Shown one piece after another: positions 48,207 through 59,900 of a DNA stretch of 64,000 nucleotides. Position 1 is the stretch's first letter, and each line of letters begins with the position of its first letter. The notes under the pieces were generated by a model. The model did no database searches. It saw only the letters and a program-made list of their open reading frames with translations, and had not been told where the DNA came from. Origin of the DNA: Ascidia mentula (Eukaryota > Chordata > Ascidiacea > Phlebobranchia > Ascidiidae); contig OX387198.1 in assembly GCA_947561715.1 (NCBI GenBank), positions 5,518,001-5,582,000 on the forward strand, given 5' to 3'. A program made the translations under genes and the position numbers.

Positions 48207-48655
48207 TGGCACTTGTGGGCCACCGTACCTATAAGATAACGCAATTGCATTTTGTTGCAATTTATGAAAGTAAGAGTGAACTTCCTTCTTCACGTTGGTA
48301 ATTGTTGGTGCGTCGAGTTTTGCAACTTCCTGTAGTCAATGGGATGCTTTATTCTTGCTACGTCAGGTAAATGTACAGAGCAAAAAGCATTTGACGTGTT
48401 GTATGTGTGTGGCGCATTATCGTGATGTGACGACGTAAACAAAAAAAATGTGAAAATAGGCTACTTTTTTTCCAGTATCGAGGAGATTTCTGGAGCTGTG
48501 TTTAATGCAATGCCTGTTATGTTTTGTGTGTTTTTCTCATAAATTCTAAAATTCACAAGTGTTGTTGCATCTGTATCGGAATTATTCTGAGCCTAATGAA
48601 TGTTTGTTATAACAGGTTCCTGTTAATGTTCTAACAGTGATCATAAACTGGTAAA
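48207..48655 (+). promoter_or_regulatory. ARL6IP1 5' flank and probable 5' leader
   Basis: The 450-bp region has an acceptor-like TTTGTTATAACAG about 40 bases before the ATG, so a 5' UTR intron or trans-splice site is likely. No TATA box stands out. It faces the start of the zinc-ribbon gene across the minisatellite. Confidence 0.35.
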
Positions 48656-49240
48656 ATGGATGGTTTTGAAACTAGTGCTTCAGGTGACTTCAGTTCAAAG
48701 TCCGTCAAATCCAATTTTAAAAGCTGGAGGGAGATCATTGTGGTGGCAAGCAAGCTTTTGAAATGGGAAAAACCATTCTATCCTGGCATAGTTATTGGGT
48801 TTATATCACTAGTTTTCCTGATGATTTGGTACTTGGACCCATCTCTAATCACGGGTGTGTCAATGCTCATGATGGTCGTCTGCATTCTGGATTATGTGAT
48901 GCCCTTTGTCTCACCTCTCATCTTCCCTGAAACCTATTGGAATTCTGACAAGGAGAAAGAATACAGTAATGCTTGCAAAGCCATTGGGGAAGCTCGTACC
49001 ACTGTCAGAAATGGTCTTGGAAGCCTTTTCCAGCTGAAAGATACCAACCCATGGCTGTATGTTGCCGTATCCACTGTTGCACTGAGCACCCTTGCCTGGT
49101 TGGGAAACCAAATGCACAACCTGATGCTCACATACTTTATTGTGCTTATCTTGACTTCCTTGCCTGGATTAGCACATCATGGTCTTCTGGCTAAAGGTGT
49201 TAGTGCCGTAAATAAGTTTGGAAAAAAAAGGCGTGACTAA
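48656..49240 (+). CDS. ARL6IP1: ADP-ribosylation factor-like 6-interacting protein 1
   Basis: ARL6IP1 is an ER-shaping, reticulon-like hairpin protein. The single exon gives 194 residues (human 203). WREIIVVASKLLKWEKPFYP matches human WGEVMLMADKVLRWERAWFP. The first hydrophobic pair covers about residues 42-60 (VIGFISLVFLMIWYLDPSLI) and 65-90, the second about 120-160, with WLGNQMHNLMLTYFIV and PGLAHHGLLAK as family signatures. The C-terminus is basic (KKRRD), as in human. No intron lies in the coding region. A 5' leader intron is possible upstream. Confidence 0.95.
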   Translation: MDGFETSASGDFSSKSVKSNFKSWREIIVVASKLLKWEKPFYPGIVIGFISLVFLMIWYLDPSLITGVSMLMMVVCILDYVMPFVSPLIFPETYWNSDKEKEYSNACKAIGEARTTVRNGLGSLFQLKDTNPWLYVAVSTVALSTLAWLGNQMHNLMLTYFIVLILTSLPGLAHHGLLAKGVSAVNKFGKKRRD

Positions 49241-50219
49241 AAGTGCAGTTTGCACCATTGTTACATAAACTCGACAGTTGTATACATATTTACTTGTGTT
49301 TTAATATATTTATGTTGTTGATGTTTTCTGCTGCAGTTAATACACTGTTTCAAACATAATTGCCAACATGTAATAGTCAATTAAGTTTAAAAAGAAACTT
49401 TTGTTCATAACAAAAATAATATTTCCAAGCAGTTCCAACACGGTTACACAAATAAGTTCTGTGCTTAAGAATTTACGGTCCAGTATTAGTTTCACTTTGT
49501 ACAACTTTTGTATATGGCCTATATCTTGCCATGTTTTTATGTTACATTGCATGTTGCAAGTCGGCCAATGTTGTTGTTCTGAGTTTCCATAGATGTATTC
49601 ACTGTTGCACAACATGGCAAAATTACTTTCTAATCCTCTTTTAATCCTGCTAAAACAGTTTTGGTGTTGTGGTTCGGGTAAATTGCAATGAATCCAATTA
49701 AAACTATACTGCCTTGTGCATTATGTCACACGCCCAAAAGTGATGAGTTCATTCAGTGTATTGTTGTAAAATGTATGCATTGCATAAGTGTTGATGTTAC
49801 AAAGATATTTTGTTGTTCTAAAGCTAAGATCATAAATTCAATCTGCCAATCACTCAGACTTTTTCTGTAAAACACTTTCAGGGCAGAGTCATACTTTTTT
49901 TCTAATACTTGTGCTATGTCTTAAAAACTTTTGAGTGTTATGAAAAGTAGACTTGACACAATACAGGTTAAGCATAGTCGCAAATACCTGACAAAACAAT
50001 GTGGTTTGATTTGCTTTTGGCTGTATGGTATGTTTAATGCAATAGCTTCATGCAATGAGTTTACCAAGTTGGTCATGTGAAGACTATTACAAAATCCATT
50101 CAAAATCTGTTTGTTGTAATACTGTTCCTACATTTCATTTGTTTGTGTAAGTCTTTGTGTTAGTAGCGTATTGTAGTTGCTGTGTTTATTAACTTTGTTG
50201 TTACATACATATTTAGACA
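49241..50219 (+). other. Intergenic/3' UTR stretch between ARL6IP1 and VTI1B
   Basis: About 980 bases, AT-rich, without recognisable genes or repeats. The spacing is too large for a tight operon pair. TACATATTTAG directly before the VTI1B ATG looks like an acceptor, so VTI1B may have a spliced leader or a 5' UTR intron. Confidence 0.4.
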
Positions 50220-52395
50220 ATGGCCAGTAGTGAATTGTATGAGGAACTTAAAGATAGATTGCGTCATGTTTTAGACGAACTTAAATTTCTTTCGAAGCAA
50301 CAGGACTACAAAAATTCCAATGGTGGTAGGTTATTATCTCACAGCTTATATTTTTCCAATATAAATGATTTATTATTCCGACTTCGTATTTGTTGATGCA
50401 TAATGCTGGGGTATGTCGTATCTTGTTTTTTCGGGGACGCTACTCATTATTCATGATGATTACTCATGTTTTGGCAAGCAGTCCAGTCATTACATGACAA
50501 ACTAGATGCACAGTCTGCTATTTAACTAGGGTGCAAACACTAACACTTGCCAATTTCTGTAACTTTTTGCCCATATGCATTGGGCCACAGAAGGTGTTAA
50601 TTTAATACATATTTTGTATTTGAACAGAAGCCCTCCAGCAACATGACAAGTCAACACAACGGCTGTGTTCACAGGCCAGAGCCCTTGTATGTTGCATTTT
50701 GCATCACACAATTTGCTTTTCAAAATTCTTATTGTCAGTTTGACAATATGTTGCTGCTTTTGCAGATTAAAGACCTCGATAGTGAGGTCTACCAGGCACC
50801 AATGTCATACAGAGCTGGAATGAACAGAGAAATTAAAAGGTTCAAATATGACTTGGACTGCATTGAACGGAACTTGGAGGTACTTTTATACACTTAAGAC
50901 TGTCCTGATATATTTCCAGCCTATTGATTGTTGATAAAACTAATTGTGAAGTGATAATTTATGCATAATGTGGATTATGTTGTGTAACTTTGCACAATTC
51001 AAGCACTCCCATGAAAAACATAAAGACTCATTGTTCAAAAGTTGTATATTGGCCATGTCATGCCCAGTCAATGTATAATGTTAAGAATGAATTTATCACT
51101 TGTGTAGGAAATTGTCACATCGAGTAGTTCAAAGCATCAAGTGTCTGTGAATTGCAATTTGTAAGCAATTAATCATTTGTCATTAATGTTGCAGCAAAGA
51201 CAGCCTTTTCACATGAGACAAGCAACATATGGAAGAGGAAGCTCTTCACATTCACCAAGCCCTCAGGTAAACTGTTGTCATAATGTGTACATGCAAACTG
51301 TATCCTGCTGTTTATAATATGTATGTTCCAATTACAAAAAGACCCAGGACAGGGGTTTAAACTGGTGGACAAAGGGCCAAATCCTTCCCGCCAAGCACTG
51401 TTATGTGACCCATGTAATGCTATTTTGCATTTAAAGCCAAAGAGAAACAAATTTTACAGTGACTCTTTTACATGTTTGACAAATTACACTTATTATGATG
51501 TCATAAAGTGTCTGGTCGACATAATATCTAGACATGTGTCATTTAACAGGGCAGTTTTGAAAAACTGTATTTCCCCTGCTGAGAAAGGAAGTTTTTTTGT
51601 TCATTTAAACTGGTTGTGCCCATTAAAAGCTTGCCACATGCTGTTGGAATTAAAATATATATTTATGTGTGTGATTTAATTGTGTCACCAAAGAATTCCA
51701 CATATTTTATGATCATGAGGTGGTTAAGCACTAACAGGAACTGAAACTGCACCTAAATTTCTATGAATCTTGACAACAGGAAGCTACAGAACAATCGACC
51801 GTGCTACTGGGCCACAAGAGCCTACAACGAGCATCTGAGAGCATTGCACGTTCACAAGCAGTGTCATCGGAGAATGAAGTCATCGGCAATGACATTCTCA
51901 GTGACCTGAGTGAACAGAGGGAGCAACTGCACAGAACAAGGAACAGAGTATGTAACCAGTAGGTGTTTCGGCACCTGTGCCACACCCTGCATAACTGAAA
52001 AAATCCAGTCTGGCATAGCATTCCATGTACAGCTCAAAAAGTGTGCATTAATAATTCAAATGCATTGCTGGATGAACATAACAATTGCATTTAAAGTGAA
52101 AAAATTACACCTGTCTTGCTCTGTGGGGATTTTTTGTCCAAGAACTTTTTGTAATCTTGCATTTGTAATGTATTTTTCAAACAATTCAATTAGTCTAATT
52201 TGGTTTTAAGAATCTAACTAAATGGTTATATTTTTACAGCTTGATGATACCAATGTGGAGTTGACAAGATCACAGAAGCTATTACGAAGCATAAACAGAA
52301 ATGTTATTACTAACAAGATTGTTTTGATGGGAATTGCGTTTTTGGAATTGGTGTTACTTGGCCTGGTTGTTTATTTCCGTTTCTTCAGAAAATAG
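50220..52395 (+). CDS. VTI1B: Vesicle transport SNARE Vti1b
   Basis: Vti1b is a Qb-SNARE acting in late endosome and lysosome fusion. Exons: 50220-50325, 50628-50686, 50766-50879, 51195-51266, 51780-51947, 52240-52395; 224 residues (human 232). The N-terminal part, MASSELYEELKDRL, is a short helical region. The SNARE motif is in exon 5 and early exon 6: GHKSLQRASESIARSQAVSS, DLSEQREQLHRTRNR, LTRSQKLLRSINRNVITNK. A single C-terminal membrane anchor (VLMGIAFLELVLLGLVVYF) is followed by RFFRK. The SRKILRSMSRKVTTNK segment of human VTI1B is clearly recognisable, and the RSINRNV form favours VTI1B over VTI1A. Large introns hold nothing obvious. Confidence 0.93.
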
Positions 52396-53987
52396 CTGCT
52401 GTCTTTCTTGCCATTTCTTGACAATTATATGTCTTAATAACTATGCAAGTTTTTCTGATAAGCTCTTGTTATTGTACGTATGTTCATTTTCCCCTGTAGT
52501 ACATGAATATAAACTATAAAGTGTGGCATGTAAACAAGCAAACTGTAATTTTTCATTGAACCTAAGACAGCTCGTGTTATTTCCAGTATGATGTGACCCC
52601 TGGGTATTGATTTTATAATTCAATCAAGTGGTGCTTGTTGCATATACTCACAATGCCAGTGTATTTCCGCATCGCAATGCTGTGTGACGTGCTTCGTTTG
52701 TTCTGTGAAGTTCACTTCATCTATCAGTTGACTGTGGTATCATGATGAGACTTTCCTTTCACTCGTACAGAAAGTGCCATTTGTTGACTATTTCTGCAAA
52801 ACGTCATTGTGGTTAGTGCAATAGTTTGTGGTAATAATACATGAATTCAACATAAACACAAAATGAGCCTAAATTAAATCTTACTGAACTCGGAGAAGAA
52901 TATAATGAAAATTATGTATTTATAAACGGGGACTGAAATGGTTTATCCGGGTGCGGCGCCAGAGAGTCACCATGCACCGCACGCTGCACATTGGCAACAA
53001 CGTAACGCGTAAGTTCAAACGAACGGCGCGCGTCCCTGGTGATACAAAGAGGTACTGTGTCAACAGGGTTCCATTCTGCCGTGCCAGTGATGCCAAACAC
53101 AACAAAAAAAAGTTGTTTCGAATTGTGACGTCAACATTTTTGAATTAAAATTTACGTTTTTGAGGAGGTAGTGTTGATAAAAGAGTTTCGGCAACAAGCA
53201 GAACTAATGTTTTCAAAGTTGAGACAATCATCGCAGTCGAGGCTAAAAGCAAGTTGCAAACACACGTCATTTAGATTAGCTCTCGGCCCAGGTTTTAATA
53301 GAATTAGGCTAAAGAACATCAATTTTGCTGAACATATTTTTAGTTCGTAGTTTTGTTTGGAACTGTGGTTATAATATGTTGCTTCCATTGTTTGTAAGTT
53401 TTAATGTGTTAACAATAGAAAATTTAGAAACGGTCATCCTAGAATAATGCATCATGCCTAGTTGCAATGTAACCAACAAACTGATTTGGACTCAAATTTG
53501 CCTATATATCTTCCAATGACAACAAGCGAAGGTTTTTATCTGAGGTTTTTTAGTATTTGAAATATGATCCAGTGAAAATACATACCTTACCATATTATAA
53601 ATGAATTGTGCATTTCGTTTCCAAAACATGCTTTTGATGGATGCGATATTTTAACAGCAAATGTCACTAACTGCTGAAAAATTTGAGCCTTCTTGTAGGC
53701 TCCTCAAATGTTTGCACAAGAACAAATTTATGTCTGTACATGTTTGCTCTTCAAAGCATAATTATAAAACTGAATCATGTTTTGAAATGATCAATACCAA
53801 TTGGAAAAGATGTTTTAGCATAAAAAGTATTTAAGGTTGCAAGATTACTTTATCATTTTCGTTGCCCCAAATTAAGTCTTTCAATTTAGTCTATTCAACA
53901 TAAGGTTTCCTAAACAGTTGTAAATGTCAGTTTTATTAAATTCTGTTCAAGTGCGACTTGGATTATTTGTAACTCAGTTCTGACACC
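52396..53987 (+). other. VTI1B-nesprin intergenic region with a GC-rich candidate first exon
   Basis: Most is AT-rich and empty. At 52917-52925 is TATTTATAA, followed by a CpG-rich block. In it a Kozak-like CACCATG (ATG 52972) opens 12 codons (MHRTLHIGNNVT) that end in a consensus donor C|GTAAGT at 53009. The phase would fit splicing to the nesprin exon at 57277 but not to the exons at 53988 or 54211. This is a candidate alternative first exon, without further support. Confidence 0.3.
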
Positions 53988-56900
53988 ATGTCAAGACAAT
54001 CCTTAGCTGTGGAAAATGAGGAGGTTAGTATCCATTTGTTTTAAACTTATTTTATTACAGAACAACAAAAATATGCTAAAAACTGATGTGTGCCATCGGC
54101 ATTATAAATGCACATAATGTAGGTTGAACTGTCGAACCATTGATTTATGCCATAAAAGTTACATTAAGATGTACTGCATTCTTTTCTGAAAACTTAAATT
54201 TTGTTTATAGCTGCGGCCTCCACGAAGGAAGCAGCCCTCTGTCAACCTTGGGAGAACATCCTTCAACTTGACAAAAGCAGTGCAAGATCTACAAAGTATG
54301 TGGCCTAGCTAAGCATATTGTCAGCTAAAGTAAATCTGAAGTGCTTGTTTAAGGTTGTGTACATGTTGATAACTATGTGTTTGCTCTTTTGATTGCTGTG
54401 CTGATGGTCAAGTAATGAGTAAATGTGCAAGAAACAATGAATCAGTCATGTTTTACAGCGATCTAAAGGAATTTGCTTTAGCCATATATGTTGTAAAGCT
54501 AAACTCCTTATCCATTATTGTATGCAAGGTGTAATGAAAGTGTTAACTATATTATTGTTTTTTCACACTTGCATAGTTTATTAAGTTGACCAATGTATCT
54601 TTAGTGTAAAGCCAAGGACCATAAATGTTGATGAAAAACGCCTTAAGTAGTGACAGAGTTAGGATTTGGTGGGCTATTGTAGAAACTGTAATGGTGATCA
54701 CAACAGTACATGACGATAATAACTCCTGGCGCTTGGCCATCATTTGTCGTGATACAATAACACAAAAACGCAATAGTGCGTCGGCCCGTGTGCCTCCGGT
54801 ATTGTTATCAAAAACGCGCGGTGCCTCGCGATCTTTTGTGGTCACCGCTCTTTCGTCTATTGACTGGGCACCAAAAAGTCAACACTCCAGGCACTATGCG
54901 GTCCTCGAGCGTCCACGGAAGCAAGTCCCAGCTTGTCACAATCCGCCACTTGGTCAGGATTAGAGGCTTCTTGCTTGCGCGGGGGTCATTAAATTTTGCC
55001 AGGAAAGCACATTGGTAACAAATGTCCGACAAGCCGATGTTTGTTTACTTACATCTAAAGTTGTTGTAAGATGTCGTCACGAACGTTTTCGAGGGCCCGG
55101 CTCTTGATTAACTTTCCCAGGCATTGTTTTGCGAATTTTGTTTCGGGGAAAAGATAATGAGACCAAGGGAATAGAGAGCTTTCCTTGTAGTAATGGTTAA
55201 GGAAATAAATGCATATGTGTAAGTAAATGTGTGTAGTTAAATGTCTTAAAACGTAACCACATATATAAATTGTAATGTCACACCGACTTTGAATGTTTTT
55301 TCACGTGTTTCTAGTTGCATAAACTACTGTACATTGCGACATGCTCTGTAGCCTTGTAAGATCACCGTAGCGTTGCTCTCCGCTACCACTTTTACCATTG
55401 CCCTTGGGATCTCGGCCTCCCTATTCTGCTGGTCTGGTTCATTGTCACAGTTCTGTGGCGTGGAAACGATGGCTCTTTGCCCAAAGTGCTCCGATATCAA
55501 GTCTGGTGACATTCCAGGCGGTGAAAGTTAAGCGCGTCCTTTCGCCATCGCATTATATCCGTTGATTGATAATACCAATGTCAAGCTTGGGGATAGACTT
55601 AATCAACAATAAACGCAATTATGATTATAATGACTATCAAAATAAGGCACTTCTTACGTGGAATCTGAGTACGTGCTACTGCAGGCCAACTTGGCAAACA
55701 AATTCACTTGTAAATGTAGTATATATACAATTTCGAAACGTTAAAGGAATTGTAAAATTGAATTTAGTAGCAAGTTACATGTCATTCAATACAATTATCA
55801 CCAACCGCACTATTTGAAAACCGATATATAACAGGCATTTAACTTTTGGCCTTAAAACGGAGTAGCGTATTGTAAATTCCCGTCAATCTCAGCATCTCCC
55901 GCCATTTATTTGATTCAATTCTGAGCAAGCAGAGCCGTCCGCCCCTGCATCGTTAATGATTCACCTCCGGCCTCGTAAAACCAAACGTCTTTAAACATGT
56001 AGTGTTTGCCAAGATAAGCACTGGCCCTCAGCGCCAAACCGACCGAGAAGAAGTTGGAAGCAAACTCCAAACCACTCAGTCACCATGTTATGTAAACATA
56101 TTTTTACACCTTTTACAGTAGGTCTGGTACGAAATTGCTACTCCGCTGTACGCCATGCACTTCGTACTTTCCACGCGAATAGATGCTACTCCGCGTCATT
56201 AAGCTGAAAACTATTTTTCCCCTTTTGGTTGTACGCGTGGCAATGTGATACTGATGCTTAACCTATTTACTTACATGGGCCGGCCTACGTCTTTACGAGG
56301 AGCTGCATAAACGCTATTATCTGTTAACAAGTAAACATTTACACAGGTTGTAAAATCATTGTTACACGCGCTGGGACTACAGTCTTTTTTGAGAAAATAA
56401 ATGAACGTTCTTCACCAAAATGATGGTGATTCTTGAACTATCAATCTATACCATATGTAAAAACAGTATATAATTAGTTCGTGAATTAGTAAACTCGTGG
56501 AGAGGGAAATAGGGATTTTGATCAGAGACAGGAAATTGCAGTTGTTTTATGTCGTATCAGGTTAGAGGAATTCGAGTAATTTCTACTCAATCCCCTGTCG
56601 TAACACTCGCCTATTGTCACTAGTAGCTCAACTTCTCCGCTTTGTCTCCGCGGCAAATGCGCCTTTATTCTCTACATAGTTATTATCACAAATCCAGCAA
56701 GCGCGAGACGGACACGCTTTCCACTGTTTATTTCCACCCCACTTCACGCCCGGTACCGGTCAATATAGTTTACAACCCCTGGACAGCTTGTTTTTTGTTG
56801 CCGCTCGCGCCGTATTTCACGTACCCTTGGTCAGGTTCGATTCCACTGACGCAAAATTTAACGTCCCACAGCAATAATAAATAGTATTTTGGCGATTTAG

Positions 56901-59900
56901 GTCGCGGAATGCGGCGAATTTTGTTATATAGTAGCATACAGGTCCATTTGCAACATGACTTAAAATTGTTCAATAAATATATGTATTTGGGGGTAGTTTT
57001 CAAAAGTTTTCTTTATTATGTTGGCAGAGTTTTCGTTTTGACACGAAAAGTCGCAACAATCACTACAATAAAAATACATTTCTCGGTTTGGTTGTGGAAA
57101 CCAAGCATGCGAAGCAATTGTGTTGATGTTGCACTTTTTGTTATGAATTTTGAACGACTTTTGGTTACCTCGCGTCTCATCAAATAGTCCGGGAACTTTT
57201 TATAGCGCAGTTCATAAATTTCCGAGTAATTAATCGTCATCGTTCTATCGCTGTAAAAATTCTTTTCGTTTTACAGATGAACAAATGAACGTTCAGAAAC
57301 GAACCTTCACACGATGGATGAACGCCTATCTATGCAAAGTATCTGAATTATTTGTTGTACCTTGATACCTTTCCACGGTTTTAAATATAATTTTATCATC
57401 AATGTTTCCATTGTTAAGCAAAATGTATGACACAAATAGTATATATACTGTAATTTTCGTATTAAATCTAATGAAAACAGAAACGCTATACGTTCTTGTA
57501 CATATTTAAACTTAGTTTTGTTACAATTTCATTGTTATTTGCCACTGGAAGCTAGCATAAGTTTTGTCGTTTGAATTTTTTCACGCTGTTTGTTTTTGTT
57601 GCTTTTTTGCCATTGTTACCGCACTGGGATTCGAACCCAGGGCATCCTGGGCCCGAAGCCCGATCCGCTTTTCTTGTTAACAGGTTTATGGATTGCGTTT
57701 ATTCAATTGTGTGAGTAATTTTGTTGCAGTGGCGCCCCCCAATGGAAGTTACCGATCTTTTCAAGGACATCAGAGACGGAACAAAGCTTCTTGCACTTCT
57801 GCAACTCCTTTCCGGACAGAGACTGGTACCGAAAAATAACACGTTTGAACAGAATATCTTTATACAAATGAAACATGTTTTGCAAATGAAATTTTATATA
57901 TGAGTTACACGCTGGTATTGTGGCGGCTATTTTGTGAAATGTATGGACAGGGTTACAATCAATAAAACTTATTACAACTTGTTTTCCTTCAGCACGGGGA
58001 GTCAGGACGAAAATTGAAGCGAATTCACCATTTCAGCAACGTTCAGATGGCTTTGCGGTTCCTCGACTCAAAAAAGGTGACCTTTATTTCCAAAACCTAA
58101 TTTTGAAACAAATTTTACTCAAGAAGAACTTTATAGTCGTTTCGATACACTTATGATTGTACAATATCCAATACAAGGTTCACTGGCATCGCAAGCGGCT
58201 TTGATTTAACTTGACTGCGATACCAGCACTGCCCTAATAATCTTTATACGATACATGCAGAAAAAAATCTATATACGAGAAGTAAGGGTCGTCGCTATGA
58301 GGTTCTGCCTTGCATGCAATAACATGAAACACTTCTGCGTATTTATTATCAGATAACACATGTACATAAGCTTCAGGTCAGCTTACAAAAAATATTCAAT
58401 TTTCAATGGTTTTTGTTTCAGCTTAAACTCGTCAACATCAACCCTGGTGATATTGTTGACGGAAAACCGTCCATCGTTCTCGGTCTGTTGTGGACAATCA
58501 TTCTATACTTCCAGGTAAACATCTAATGGTACTTTCCTTCTGAATAACATATCTCCACGATAACTGATAAGAATAACTTTAGCAGGAAATTTTACTTGTA
58601 CCTCATAGCGCGAACTTAAGTTGAGCCAATGTTACATGATCGCTAATGTAAGAACCGAAAGTCTATATCGTTGCCAGCTGTGTAGTGTCGTGTACCTGTG
58701 TATTTGTACATTTATATATACGTAAAACACCAGAACTTGAACTAAGTTTGAGCATTTACATACTGTAGGCCGTTATCGGCGAGCATGTTGATGTTGTGTT
58801 TGGTTATTACGCTTTTAACTCCCACTGTTGAATGCGCGCTTGTCTGTGTAATGTAAATGCTGTAACAAGACGAAGTCTTCTTACAGATTGAGTTTTCACA
58901 CAAACTAACCAAACCCGCTAATATTCGGAATGAATCGAACATTGGCATTGTTATTTTGCTTTTGGTGTTAGGCTGGCTACACTTTTCTTAAGCAGTTAAA
59001 GTTAAACAAAACGTGCTAATAGAATAGCAATGTGACATGCTGATATAACAAGTCGTCCTCTCTTCAGCAATTATAGGACAAAAAGAAATGTTTTCAATTT
59101 TAAACAAGTATGGTATCTTGTACGCTCCACTGATAATAACATGATCTGATATGACTACAAGCTGTCCTCGTTTAGAGGAATAAGCGGACAGGACAATGTG
59201 TTTTTTTGCTTAAGTTCCATAGTTATAATTAAATTGTTGTGTTTGTAACCGAAGATACGTCAGAACCTTCTTCCCATGCTCCCGGTAAGTGACACGTCAT
59301 CATTGCATGCTATGATGTCATCATAATTGCACTTATTATTTCACATTTTATAACACGAACGATGATACAATTGTTCACACAAACACTGTTTCTTCGGTTG
59401 GAGTCGAATAATTTTTTCAAAGAGTTTTAAACTTATTTCTAGCACAGTTCTCGTGTCTATACATTTTTCGGTATTATTTCTTCTGAAATTATGTTTTTTG
59501 TTTGCAACATTTTATTATTTGTATTAGATTTTTGGTAGTCAAGTGGTTGGTTTGGAAGTTTCCCAGGAAAATCATGATTTAATTTCCATATTTCTCACTG
59601 TAATTATTCATTTCAGGAAACAAAGTTTTCTGCAGTTTTCGTTTTTTGTCTATAACACTCAACTTATGACTATATCTTTCCCTTTAATATAGCTCTGTGT
59701 TTAATTATATTTCCCAACAACAAACCTAGAAGCTTTTATCACTTCCACAACACTAACACGAGTACTTTAACAGCATGTTCACCACATTCTGCTCGCATTA
59801 GCATCAAACAAATTCTTCTGAGCATTTTAATGCTGACGCTACCAGCCATAATATTCAATAAATTCAAATCTCTTCTGGCAAAAATAATCTACTTGGTCAA

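Noticed and set aside
47780-48293. Two long overlapping minus-strand frames (156 and 167 codons) of repeating REIYFH/AKYIFT-like peptides
   Set aside because: They are forced by a 20-bp tandem repeat without stop codons; both frames are open for the same reason and neither has other support.
54552-54845. Minus-strand 97-codon frame with a hydrophobic stretch, suggestive of receptor membrane helices
   Set aside because: No seven-helix context or conserved NPxxY-like motif, and neighbouring frames do not extend it; likely chance within the nesprin intron.
55324-55512. Minus-strand 62-codon frame in the same nesprin intron
   Set aside because: Ordinary composition, but no partner exons and no recognisable motif.
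55850-56200. Inverted CGGAGTAGC / GCTACTCCG motifs suggesting another MITE
   Set aside because: The shared stretch is about 9 bases and boundaries or target duplications are not visible.
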